A stretch of DNA of 64,000 nt from Serripes groenlandicus (taxonomy: Eukaryota > Mollusca > Bivalvia > Cardiida > Cardiidae): assembly GCA_031761405.1 (NCBI GenBank), contig JASEVX010000013.1, positions 43,153,425 to 43,217,424 of the forward strand. Reading direction: 5' to 3'. The notes under the pieces were generated by a model. It was not told where the DNA came from and ran no database searches. It saw only the letters and a program-made list of their open reading frames with translations. The translations under genes and the position numbers were made by a program. Below, one piece after another: positions 10,361 through 20,916 of this stretch. Every line of letters begins with the position of its first letter. The stretch's first letter is position 1.

Positions 10361-11456
10361 TGGAAGCGTCTTAGTGCCACAGTCTGTAATATTTTTGAGA
10401 GATATTATCTCCTAATTAGGAGATACTAAGTCATAATTAGGAGATACTAACTCCTAATTAGGAGATACTAAGTCCTATTTAGGAGATACTATCTCCTAAT
10501 TAGGAGATACTATGTCATAATTAGGAGATACTATGTCATAATTAGGAGATACTAAGTCATAATTAGGAGATAATAAGTCATAATTAGGAGATACTAACTC
10601 CTAATTAGGAGATACTAAGTCATAATTAGGAGATACTAACTCCTAATTAGGAGATACTATCACCTAATTAGGAGATACTATGTCATAATTAGGAGATACT
10701 AAGTCATAATTAGGAGATACTATCTCCTAATTAGGAGATACTATGTCATAATTAGGAGATACTAAGTCATAATTAGGAGATACTATCTCCTAATTAGGAG
10801 ATACTAAGTCATAGTTAGGAGATACTAACTCATAATAAGGAGATACTAAGTCCTAATTAGGAGATACTATCTCATAATTAGGAGAAACTATCTCCTAATT
10901 AGGAGATACTATCTCCTAATTACGAGATACTATATCATAATTAGGAGATACTAAGTCATAATTAGGAGATAGTGAATTAGCCCTGAACCAAGGTGAAACT
11001 GTCACTTTGCATTGTAAAATGGAGGATAGCATGCGCACATACTTCCGATTGGGGCTTGGATACTATGCCTTTTCATATTGAAGAGTGCGTATGACGCTCT
11101 CCGGGATGCCACGATGTTCCAGGAAACTTACGAAACTAGCTTCCGAATTCGCCATTATAACAAAGGGGCATAACCGCACAGCCACGTTTACTATTTGAAA
11201 AGTATCTCCTAATTATGACTTAGTATCTCCTAATTAGGAGATAGTATCTTCCAATTATGACTTAGTATCTCCTAATTATGACTTAATATCTCCTAATTAG
11301 GAGATAGTGTCTCCTAATTATGACTTAGTATCTCCTAATTATGACTTAATAGCTCCTAATTAGGAGATAGTATCTCCTACTTATGACTTAGTATCTCCTA
11401 ATTAGAAGATAATATCTCTCAAAAATATAACAGACTGTGGCACTAGGACGCTTCCA
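10361..11456. mobile_element. TA-flanked element with ~60 bp TIRs and inverted palindromic minisatellite arms
   Basis: Left end TGGAAGCGTCTTAGTGCCAC is mirrored at the right end (11437-11456, one mismatch). The inverted match continues through ATTTTTGAGAGATATTATC, giving TIRs of about 60 bp. TA flanks both ends. Inside the TIRs are arrays of a 21 bp unit (GAGATACTAAGTCATAATTA) at 10411-10975 and, in opposite orientation, at 11199-11407, around a unique core at 10976-11198. Many units contain the perfect palindrome CTCCTAATTAGGAG. No open frame of note. It looks like a non-autonomous DNA transposon with expanded subterminal repeats. Confidence 0.8.
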
Positions 11457-11601
11457 TATATAACAATTTTGCAAACGATGATTTTGAAAACATTCCGGAA
11501 AATATTATTATGCAACATATGGAAAATCTCTATTAGAAAGAACAAATATAAACGAATTCATTATTTTCACCAAATGTTTATATTTAAGCATATCATTTGA
11601 G

Positions 11602-11735
11602 ATTATTGAGGATGTTGATGAATCCTACCGACCATCATCAGGGACAGAATATGATGACAACTACAATGAAGATGAAGATGAAGATGATTTTGATGAAAAT
11701 GAAGTGGATAATTATCTTTTGGATATGTCTTTTCA
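11602..11735 (+). CDS. Acidic exon of the transposon-type gene
   Basis: Acceptor CATTTGAG, donor GTAAGT. Encodes 44 codons rich in Asp/Glu (IEDVDESYRPSSGTEYDD, then NEDEDEDDFDENEVDNY). Ends ...DMSF + CA, a split codon completed by the G at 12577, which keeps the frame. Function not recognised. Confidence 0.45.
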
Positions 11736-12576
11736 GTAAGTCACTTTATCATGTTTCACTTGGTTTAGCCTGAAAAACAGTGTGATGCAAAGCAATAATT
11801 TAGACTCAATTGATATGTTTTATAGCATTACAAATTTAGTAAAATGACATAATTTGAAAATTTTCATCTCTGAAAATAGGCCTTAAATTACAGATCATTT
11901 GGAAGAAATGTTTCTTATGTAACATTGTATAAACCTCCTGAACCATATTTATTGATCGATCCAAAACATAAGGCCACTACGTGAAATCAGAAAATGGATT
12001 AATTGACAAAACATTATTTTCGTCGTTATCTGATTTCAAGATAATTTGATAGAACTGTTCTTTAGGTGACCCTCCACAGAAATTGTTGAATGTTTTTTTA
12101 TTTTAAACATGACCATGTCTTTCGACAGGTAGCATCTATAAGGAGGTTACTTGTCAAAACTCGATCAATTGAAAAACATTGTTTGCAATGGGATGAGGTT
12201 AGCAGTCATTGTTATTTTGTTGTCAAATCATTTTCCAACTTTGGTCTCTCCACTTGTTAGTCCCCTACCGGTCGGAGGCCATTTTAGGTTAGGTAACCTC
12301 ACATAATTACTCTCATAGCAAGATGATGTGCTATGCACAATTATCAGCCACTTACTAGTAGACCATGTATGTATAGTGGCATAAATTTCAAGAGACGATT
12401 GACAGAATAATGTGCCTTTTTCAACTTATAAATTTGTGTCTGGTCGGGGAATGTTGTATTGCTTGCCTTATTATACCTCACAAACAAAGTGTATACTTGA
12501 CAGTCTGGTTCTTCGGGGGGCATAGGTTTGAAACAGTTTGAATGAGTATCTAACATGTATAATCATTTTTAAGCAG

Positions 12577-12675
12577 GCAAAAATACATGTTCCATCAAAA
12601 TGTAACCGTGAAGCCTGAACATCACTGGTCAGCATTGTTTCGAAGACAATTGGCACATCAATTAGAATTTCATGG
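12577..12675 (+). CDS. Second spliced exon of the transposon-type gene
   Basis: Acceptor AAGCAG, donor GTAAGA. Completing the split codon from 11735, the frame reads QKYMFHQNVTVKPEHHW, then SALFRRQLAHQLEFHG. In-frame joining with good splice sites on both sides supports a real or recently real exon. The next visible piece (from about 13930) does not join in phase, so an exon between them is missing or unseen. Confidence 0.4.
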
Positions 12676-12699
12676 GTAAGAACTTACTTTTACAACATA

Positions 12700-13480
12700 G
12701 GAGCCGATGGACTTGACTTGGAGGTTTGGCCTGACCAGTGGATGGACCCTATTGATTATGAGGTCAAAGATCACGGTCACAGTGATATTGAACACGAAAA
12801 GTTTATCCAAGTGATTACTCAACATTGTCTGCACCCATGGCCCCCAAACTTGACATGGAGGCTGGGGGTGACCAGTAGATGACCCCTTTTGATTTTGAGG
12901 TCATTGGGTTAAAGTTACCTTGAACACAAAACGCTTGTCCGAGTGATAACTCGACATTGCCTGCACCCGTGGTCCTAAAATTTGACATGGAGGCTGGGGG
13001 TGACCAGTAGATGACCCCTATTGATTTTGAAGTCATCAGGTCAAAGGTCAAGGTCACTGACCTTGAGCTCGAAATAATGTCCAAGTTATAACTCGACATT
13101 GCATGCACCCATGGCCCTCAAAATTCACATGGAGGCTGAGGGTGACCAGTAGATGACCCCTATTGTGAGGTCATCAGGCAAAAGGTCAATGTCACAGTGA
13201 CCAAGCTTGTCCGAGTGATCATTAAACAATGTCTGGACCTATGGTCCTTAATTTTGATATGGAGGTTTGGCATGACCAGTAGATGACCCATATTGATTTT
13301 GAGGTCATCGGGTCAAAGGTCACGGTCACTGACCGTGAACGCTATATATTATCTGAGTGATAACTCAACAATGCATGCACACATGGCCCTCAAACTTAAC
13401 ATGGAGGCTGGGGTGGCCAGTAGATGAGCCCTATTGATGTTGAGTTCATCGGGTCAAAAATTGTCCAAATATTCCTGACA
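12700..13480. repeat. Mollusc-type TGACC-rich tandem repeat, ~6 units of 130-146 bp
   Basis: Units carry ACATGGAGGCTGGGGGTGAC, CAGTAGATGACCCCTATTGA and TTTTGAGGTCATCGGGTCAA, with starts near 12717, 12852, 12984, 13125, 13254 and 13400. This motif set resembles dispersed repeats I associate with bivalve and gastropod genomes. Reading frames on the minus strand here are repeat translations. Followed by a poly-G run at 13492-13512. Confidence 0.8.
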
Positions 13481-13929
13481 ATATGGCGCTCAGGGGGGGG
13501 GGGGGGGGGGGGTGGGACTGTTTGACAAACATCCCTTGTTCTATGTAGAACTTTGGTTGCTGTTGCATCAGAAAGGGGGAATATGTCTCAACTTTAAATT
13601 CCCCTGAATCCGCTTGTAGAATTTCAAAATAAGTTGGTATAAATGTTCAATAATGTTATCCTCTAAAAAACTGTTCAGTGCATTGTTTGTGGTTGAAAAA
13701 CATGGCGTCCCGGTGACTTATTACAACTGTCCTTTACTAATAAGCTATTTTATTTACATGATCCAATCATTGCACTTTTGTTTATAAGTTTTACCAAGAT
13801 ATTCGCCAATTTACTACTATTCCAGCACTCATGTGATAAATCTTAGGCCATTTTATCCTCTTTTTAGCACATCTGATTTTTCTAGAATTAAAAGAGGTGT
13901 AAGTGCCCGCACTGCAATGTTGTTTATAG

Positions 13930-14185
13930 TATATGTTGATCCATTTACTCCCTAACAACCCTATCAACCAGCCTGTGGTCAGAAGCATGCGTGTTGGGGA
14001 CATCCTTATGTCTGCTGCAACCTTTACAAGTGGAAACAATTATGACAAGATTAACTTGTTATTTATTAAATCAACACACTGCAAACTACAGACACGACAC
14101 TTTTGTCCGATAATTGGGGAAGAGTATGGAATTATGCAGAAGAGGATCATACAGAAATATGTAGCCAAAAGAATTGTTATTGTAG
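13930..14185 (+). CDS. Core exon of transposon-type uncharacterised protein
   Basis: An open frame reads QPVVRSMRVGDILMSAATF, then TSGNNYDKINLLF, then LQTRHFCPIIGEEYGIMQKR. The arrangement (QP..., GD/N-I-L-x-SAA-x-x-x-SG, then LQxRxxxPxI) resembles the conserved core of large uncharacterised, probably transposon-derived proteins in cnidarians and molluscs. The start may be after TTTATAG (13930) or after ATCAACCAG (13972). The donor is GTATTT at 14186. No DDE catalytic core is visible downstream, so this is at best a fragment. Confidence 0.4.
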
Positions 14186-14780
14186 GTATTTATATGAAAA
14201 TGATGTTTCTAAATCTGTTGATGAGCTAAAATTTTCTTTTTGTAGCAAGGCAGGTTATTTCTTGCTTGAAATTGTATATGCGCCTGTGTGTTCTTTTTTT
14301 ATGCCTCAAGTAACATATCATTTGTGACCAATGGGCTAATTATGGTGATACTTCATAGGCAGTATATTCCGTCAATTAACATGGATTGGCTTAACAATGG
14401 TTTATCTTAGATAGAGAGAGTAATGAATACAACAGTGGTTGTAGAAACTCATGCAGCCTGCAAATAGGACAGTAAGTGAAAACGGTTACAGGTGGATTGA
14501 CTCACATATGACAGAAAAGAAATGTCTTCATTGTATTATAATATGTCTTCAAGAAAGACAACATAATGATATCTATTTCTCTCTCTCTCTCTAACAGGTT
14601 GCTGCTGAAACGTAAAATAAAAAACTGAGAACATGGGTCCCTCATCTAATAAACAATTGCTGGTATTGCAGTAGGACATCTAGTGGAAAGGAAGATACAA
14701 TACTAGTGAGTGGTTTGAATATATCAAGTAGAAATGACTATAAAGATCTTATCTTAACCTAGCTGTCATTTGAACCATCT
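14186..14780. other. No supported gene
   Basis: Contains a short (CT)n run ending CTAACAG at about 14597 that looks like an acceptor, but the sequence after it is open for only ten codons. Nothing else recognised. Confidence 0.35.
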
Positions 14781-14866
14781 GAGCCCCGGTAGCTCAGTCG
14801 GTAGCGACGCCGGCTCTCAATCCAGGGGTTGTTAGTTTGGACCCCAGCTCGGCCAACATTCTTTCC
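14781..14866 (+). mobile_element. tRNA-derived SINE head (truncated)
   Basis: CCCCGGTAGCTCAGTCGGTA (box A-like), then CCAGGGGTTGTTAGTTTGGA (decayed box B). Matches the head of the SINE at 60202. The tRNA-unrelated body is missing and P3-like sequence follows. Confidence 0.65.
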
Positions 14867-15240
14867 GACGTTTGAACAATTTATCCTTTTGCCACAATGT
14901 TTTCAACTTCATTTAAAAAGTGTTCATTCTTTTATTTTTTAAATGTTCAATATATTTTGTATTGATGTTTTCAAAGTTATGTGCTACATATTTGTTGTAT
15001 CTAGTTTAAACTTATTTATCTTACATCGATTGCGAAACAAGCCTTTGGCTTAGATTAATCACTCTCGATGTCTGCTTCCTGGAGACTTAACCAGTACTCG
15101 CGCCGTTTGTGTGGAAAAATCCCAAAGTCAGGACCCGCTCATCACGGGACTCGAACCAGGGACCTTTGATACGAGAGGCCGACGCTCTACCTCTGCACCA
15201 CTGTCTTCTTTGTTGTATCTGGGAAAGGGTAAATAGTGTG
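14867..15240. mobile_element. P3-like MITE disrupted by a tRNA-headed insertion
   Basis: ATTTATCCTTTTGCCACAAT and TTGTTGTATCTGGGAAAGGG are P3 pieces. Between them, at 15125-15208, is a reverse-strand tRNA-like unit. Confidence 0.5.
15125..15208 (-). mobile_element. tRNA-like SINE head (reverse strand)
   Basis: On the minus strand: TGCAGAGGTAGAGCGTCGG (box A-like), then CCTGGTTCGAGTCCCG (good box B). Spacing is tRNA-like, but the acceptor stem does not pair cleanly, so I read it as a SINE head, not a working tRNA gene. Confidence 0.5.
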
Positions 15241-15385
15241 GATAAAGATCGTCTGTAATAAACAAACGTTATACATTTTTTGTAAATACAAGTAAAAAAA
15301 CACCTTATAATAAGTACATAACACATTTCTTGCAAATATAGATACTGCTGTTCAAGCCCAGTCTACTAATAGATGTGTGCTTTAA

Positions 15386-16100
15386 ACCTTCTCAACTTTC
15401 AGACGACTTCTGAAATATTGTGACAAAGGGAGAAACTGCTGATAATAAACTCTCTCCTTTTCACACAATGTTTTAATTTATTTATAATTATTCTTGCATT
15501 TACAGAGATGTTTCATACTTTGGCCAAGATATTTTAAAAGTCATCTGCAAGTGGGAAAGGATTAACATGAAGACATATGATCTAAAGAAACTCTTCTGGT
15601 TACTTTTTTATTTACTTCAATAGAACAAAATACAAATTGCTGTCTTCAGTTGAATATGAGGGGAAACCCAACAGGTTCCAAAACCATTTATACTTTGATT
15701 AGCAGATGGTATGTTGTTCTACAATTGACCAAATAGGACACAAGTGAACAAAGAAGTCACATTTTGTTGAACAGATGAAAACAAAAGAGATTTGTTGTAT
15801 GCAATGTTATAAAGTTTATTTTGTAAGTGAATGCAATGTTATAAAGTTTATTTTGTAAATGACTTCTATTCTGTAAATACACGTTTCAAAAGTCACGTGT
15901 GATAAGTACAGATTTGTCTTGCAACTTTAGACATTGCTGTTCAAGACCAAAAGCAGTCTACTTATATAAGGATGTGTGCTTTTTCAACTTACAGACGACT
16001 TCTGAAAATATTGTGACAAAGTGAAGAACTGCTCATAATGAACACTCTCCGTTTCACACACTGTTTTAATTTATACAATAGTTATACATGCATTTACAGA
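15386..16100. mobile_element. Two tandem P3-like MITE copies
   Basis: Related blocks at about 15386-15565 and 15986-16110 share CAGACGACTTCTGAAA, then TTGTGACAAAG, then ACTCTCTCCTTTTCACACA. Between them a ~28 bp duplication (GCAATGTTATAAAGTTTATT) occurs at 15800-15855. Confidence 0.55.
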
Positions 16101-16189
16101 GATTGACATATTTCTCGACATCTGACGTCGAGTACGAACTCATGTGTGCAAACTGATGCTCAAGTAGTCGAGAGTGCTAGCATTATGAT

Positions 16190-16520
16190 GGTTTCTTGAA
16201 ATATGATTTCTAAATTGTTCTTTAGCCTGATTTTTGTGTGCTTCTTGAAATCTGATTTCTAGATGTGAAATATGATTTCTAAATTGTTCTTTAGCCTGAA
16301 TTTTATGTGCTTCTTGAAATCTGATTTCTAGATGTGAAATATGATATCTAAACTATTATTGAAATATGATATCTATATCTTTCTTGGAAAATTATATCTA
16401 AATATTACTTAAACTATCCTGTCAAGAGGATAATTCAAAACTGATGTCGAGACGTTTCTTAAAAACTAATGTCAAGGCGGTACTTGTATTTCTGATTTCT
16501 AGTATTTTCTTAAAATCTGA
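16190..16520. repeat. Imperfect ~76 bp tandem repeat
   Basis: Alternating CTTGAAATCTGATTTCTAGA and GAAATATGATTTCTAAATTG, with TTGTTCTTTAGCCTGA between. About three clear units, then decay. Confidence 0.7.
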
Positions 16521-16679
16521 AGGTATGTGAAGTTGGCAAGAAGTTCGATATTCGGTAATCGATATTCAATACCGATATGAATGTAGAGCTGAAACGAACA
16601 TAGAGCCAGCACCAGATTCGTGAACTCTGTTAGGCATTGAAATAAACGTTACTGTCGTTGTTTAGTATGACGATAACGA

Positions 16680-18340
16680 TATGAAAATAGATCTGAATGT
16701 CGAGCCAGGTCGATATTCGGGAAAATAGTTCTATCTTTTTTATGACCATGCAGTAGAGCGAATACCGATTTGAATATCGATTTGAATATAGAGCCAGGCC
16801 GATATTCGGGAAATGGTTCTATCTTTTTTCTGACCATGCAGTAGAGCGAATACCGATTTGAATATCGATTTGAATATAGAGCCAGGTCGATATTCGGGTA
16901 AATGGTTCTATCTTTTTTCTGACCATGCAGTAGAGCGAATACCGATTTGAATATCGATTTGAATATAGAGCCGGGCCTATATTTAGGAAATGGTGCTATC
17001 GTCTTTCTGGCTATGTAGTGAAGGGAATACCGATTTGAATATCTATTTGAATTTAGTGCCAGGTCGATATTCGGGAAAATGGTGCTATTGCCTTCTGACC
17101 ATGTAGTAGAGCGAATATCGATCTGAATATCGATTTGAATATGGAACCAGGTCGATATTCGGGAAATGGTGCTATCTTCTTTCTGACCATGTAGTGGAGC
17201 GAATATCGATTTTAACATAGATTTGATTTTAGTGCAATGTCGATATTCGGGAAAATGGTGCTATGGTCTTTTTAACCATGTAGTGGAGCGAATACCGATT
17301 TAAATATCGATTTGAATTTAGTGCCAGGTCAATATTCGGAAAATGATACTATTGTCTTTCTGACCATGTAGTAGAGCGAATACCGATTTGAAAACAGATT
17401 TGAATATAGAGCCAGGTCAATATTATGGAAAATGGTGCTATTGTTTTTCTAACCATGTAGTGGAGCGAATACTGATTTGAATATCGATTTGAATTTAGTG
17501 CCAGGTCAATATTTTGGAAAATGATACTATTGTCTTTCTGACCATGTAGTAGAGCAAATATTGATTTGAATATCAATTTGAATATAGAGCCAGGTCGATA
17601 TTCGGAAAATGGTGCTATTTTTTTTTTTACCATGTAGTAGAGCGAATATCGATTCGAACATCGATTTAAATATGGAGCCAGGTCGATATTCGGGAAAATT
17701 GTAATTTCCTCATTGTGGTAGCATAGGGGCTCGAATATCGATTTGAATATCGATTTGAATATGATGCCAGGTCGATATTTGGGGAAATGGTGCTATTGTC
17801 TTTCTGACCATGTAGTAGAGCGAATACCGATTTGAATATCGATTTAAATTTGGAGCCAGGTCGATATTCAGGAAAATGGTTATTTCCTCATTGTTATCGT
17901 ATAAAGGCTCGAATATCGATTTGAATATGGAGCCAGGTCGCTATTCGGGAAAATGGTGCTATTGACTTTCTGACCATGTAGTAGAGCAAATACCGATTTG
18001 AATATCGATTTGAATTAAGAGCCAGGTTGATATTCGAGAAAATGGTGCTATCTGTTTTCTGACCATGTAGTAGAGCGAATATCGATTTGAATATCGATTT
18101 GAATATAGAGCCAGGTCGATATTCGAGAAAATGGTGCTATCTTTTTTTGACTATGTTCTATATCGAATACCGATTTGAATATCAATTTAAATATGGAGCC
18201 AGGTCGATATTCGGGAAAAATGTTATTTCCTTATTGTGATCGTATAAAGGCTCGAATACCGATTTGAATATCGAATTGAACATGGAGCCAGGTCGGTATT
18301 CGGGAAAATGGTGATTTCGTCTTTTTGATCATGTAGACCT
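16680..18340. repeat. Satellite array, 88-89 bp unit, ~18 copies
   Basis: The unit contains GAGCCAGGTCGATATTCGGG, then ATGGTGCTATTGTCTTTCTG, then ACCATGTAGTAGAGCGAATA, then CCGATTTGAATATCGATTTG. A variant unit (TTATTTCCTCATTGTG) recurs near 17700, 17880 and 18230. Since the unit length is not a multiple of 3, the long minus-strand frames here cycle through all three readings of the repeat. Confidence 0.92.
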
Positions 18341-18344
18341 GGAA

Positions 18345-18540
18345 TACCGAGCTCGAACACATCGATATCTCGAACATATCGATAACTTGAACAAAACGAT
18401 AACTCGAACAGAGCGATGACTCGAATACATAGATACCTCGAACATATCGATAACTCGAATACACCGAATACTCGACCATCTCGATAACTCGAAAATTTCG
18501 ATAACTCGAACATCTTGATAACTCAAATATATTGATAAAT
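18345..18540. repeat. Short tandem array of CGATAACTCGAACATAT-type units
   Basis: About 11 imperfect units of 15-17 bp (ATCGATAACTCGAACA). The core CGATAACTCGAA is the motif found in the terminal repeats of the pogo/Tigger-like MITE at 48251-48487. Confidence 0.8.
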
Positions 18541-18554
18541 AAAATATACCAATA

Positions 18555-18670
18555 AGCGTCGGGAAATTGGTACCGGGCGTCTAGCGTTCGATCTCCAATC
18601 ATGGTTGAGTGCCCTTGGGCAAGGCACATTTCCTAGCTTAGAACTGGTTTGTATACCCATGGAAAATGAA
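18555..18670 (+). mobile_element. SINE-like fragment
   Basis: GCGTTCGATCTCCAATCATG (box B-like), followed by GCCCTTGGGCAAGGCACAT, an imperfect palindrome typical of tRNA-derived SINE bodies. Box A is not clear. Confidence 0.5.
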
Positions 18671-19204
18671 TAAGTGAACAGTCGCAATTATCGACGTTTC
18701 ATGAAACTTCCTTTCGTCCATTACAAATGGACACACAGTGCCCAGCAAGATCAGACTGCACGGATGCGCTTGTACATCTGGATATACATTGATGTAATGT
18801 TTGTTTTCCGCATTGCACTGCTTATGTCTATACAATTTAACATTGTAGATTTGTCGGGTCTTAGAGCAATCCCCAGTTTGGCAGAATTAATAGTTACAAC
18901 GGCGTTCAAATAGAGGACTTCAATTTTAGGGTTTTGACAGAAGAGTATTTATGTATAAGTAACATCTACTACATGTAGACAGGGAGATTGTGCGTATAAA
19001 CACCTCTGCGTAAACAAACCAGTGTTGAAAGTCTATTCAGAACTATAACTACCTATATCAGATTATAAAAGCATAAAATTGTATCGCAGTTGCAATTAAC
19101 TATTTCGATGCTGAATGTTTAATACGGACGTGTTCAACTTTACATTTAGAAGAATCCATACCAGATCCTAGAAACATGTTAAGTTCAGCAGCCAACATCA
19201 AAGA

Positions 19205-19395
19205 GCCTGTGTGAGCCGGCTAGCCAGGCTGCACAAATTCGGACCGCCGCGGGTGCGGGAGGTTTTGGGTTCGATCTCCAGACACGACATACCGAAGACT
19301 TTAAGAATGGTAGCAATGGCTGTCCTTATTGGCGCTCAGAGTTGCGGGGTTAGCATTATGGTTGACTGGTGTCAGTATAAATGGACCAGTAGTGC
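19205..19395 (+). mobile_element. tRNA-derived SINE
   Basis: GCCGGCTAGCCAGGCTGCAC, then a good box B GGTTTTGGGTTCGATCTCC, followed by a body ending near ACCAGTAGTGCAGGACAAAC. Related in box B to the unit at 50868. Confidence 0.55.
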
Positions 19396-19590
19396 AGGAC
19401 AAACAAATGCTGTTTAAAATTGCAAAAAAAATGTATAGCACGATATACAAATGCTCTTTAAAATAATGTAAAGCATACCAAACAAATGCTGTTTAAAATG
19501 ACGTAAATAAGGAAAAACAAATGCTGTTTAAATTTAAGTATAACAGGAAAAACAAGTGCTGTTTCGAAAAAAAAATGGACAAACAAATAT
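19396..19590. repeat. ACAAATGCTGTTTAAAAT repeats
   Basis: Five copies of ACAAATGCTGTTTAAA-type sequence at 40-50 bp spacing. Continues directly from the SINE end, so it may be an expanded SINE tail. Confidence 0.6.
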
Positions 19591-20529
19591 ATCTATGTTA
19601 GAGAGTTATTTTTTAAATCGATTGAATAGTCAATCGGTTTGCCAAACAGGACCTACATACAACTCTAAAGGTGCTGAATTCCAGATTATCGCTAGTATAA
19701 TTAACGTTTAAAAAACTGTTCAAAAAGTTGTCTTGATATATTAGAATCCTAATTCTGAGATACAATAAGAGTAATAATTTCACTTTCCAGTACAATTAAA
19801 CATCTAAATATTGATCGATTATCCTTCATTTTTACTTGGTAGACATAACCAGTAAACGATTTCTTTTTACATTTTCATGACTTTCAATTGACTGTTTTTC
19901 AACCTTTACTGACAAAATAATTTTGAACTATTTATTACCTACTTTGTTGTCACTATTAGCAACATTTTCAGAAGTTTCAACATTTCAAAATTTGATCTCC
20001 ATCTGGAGTTCAGTACCTTTAAAATACCAAGTTTCCTCGTCGCATCAAATGAATATTTAATGTATATTTTTAACTATTCAGTTCAACATTTGTCATAGTT
20101 CATCTAAACAATATATCGACCTTGAATAAAGACCTACCGTCGTCAGTACAAACTGGTTTATACTAGTTATCACGTGACACGTGATATAAAACACTATACC
20201 CACATCAAACACAATCTGAAGCAGACGACTTTGAATAAATTTAGGCAGAGAATATTGAACTTTTTCTTTAAATGAATGAACAATTATTGAATAGAGTTGG
20301 AAACATTGTTGCCAAAGGAGAAATTGCTCATTATCAGCGATTGCTCCTTTTGTCACATTGTTTTGAAGAATCGTCGGCTGTCGACGGGTCAGGGGTCCAT
20401 TGTATGTAAAGCCCGGTTTTTGAACTTAAGGGTCGATGCTTTACGCTTTGACTTATGTCAAACTGTCAGAAATAATGTTGAATTGGTAATTAGAATTAAT
20501 CATGGTACGTGTAGAGAGAAATGAAATTT
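19591..20529. mobile_element. AT-rich stretch containing a P3 MITE at about 20210-20415
   Basis: No gene seen. 20210-20415 carries the P3 hairpin GAGAAATTGCTC-ATTATCA-GCGATTGCTCC and GAAGCAGACGACTTTGAATA. The remainder has nothing recognisable. Confidence 0.5.
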
Positions 20530-20790
20530 GAGCCACGAGAAAACAAACAGTAAGATCTCTGCGTTATGTATCGACCCAGATCAGCCTGCGCAATTCGTGC
20601 AGGCTAATCTGGTCCGACACATTCCGTCTCATAGGGATAGAGGTATAGAGTAATCATTCCTAAAAACAGAAAATCCGCAGGAGGCGAAAATAGTTTTTTG
20701 TCCGGGCTATCCTGCGCAGCATGCTTATGCTGATCCGGGTCGATACTTTACGCAGAGTCCACACTGTTGGTTTTCTCATGGAACGGCTCA
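20530..20790. mobile_element. P1 MITE copy a
   Basis: Inverted ends GAGCCACGAGAAAAC and GTTTTCTCATGGAACGGCTC. Internal GTATCGACCCAGATCAGCCT is mirrored by CTGATCCGGGTCGATACTTT. Flanked by TT on both sides where other copies have TA. The P1 family is Tc1/mariner-like by terminal structure and TA duplication. Confidence 0.85.
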
Positions 20791-20916
20791 TTTGTTTCGT
20801 TTCGTTTCGTTTTATGACTTGTATTTGAGATGATAAAATCATAATAAAATCTAATTGACATGAAAAAAGATATGAGAGTCTGTCATAACCTCTTTACTGA
20901 TTAAATCTGTTTGATG

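Noticed and set aside
15125..15208. Working tRNA gene
   Set aside because: Boxes A and B are good but the acceptor stem does not pair cleanly; SINE head preferred. The units at 14781, 19205, 50868 and 60202 were rejected for the same reason.
16649..17218. 189-codon minus-strand frame with internal repeats (SIFALLHGQKK...)
   Set aside because: It is the 88-89 bp satellite read through successive frames. The similar frames at 17349-17633 and 18223-18629 have the same origin.
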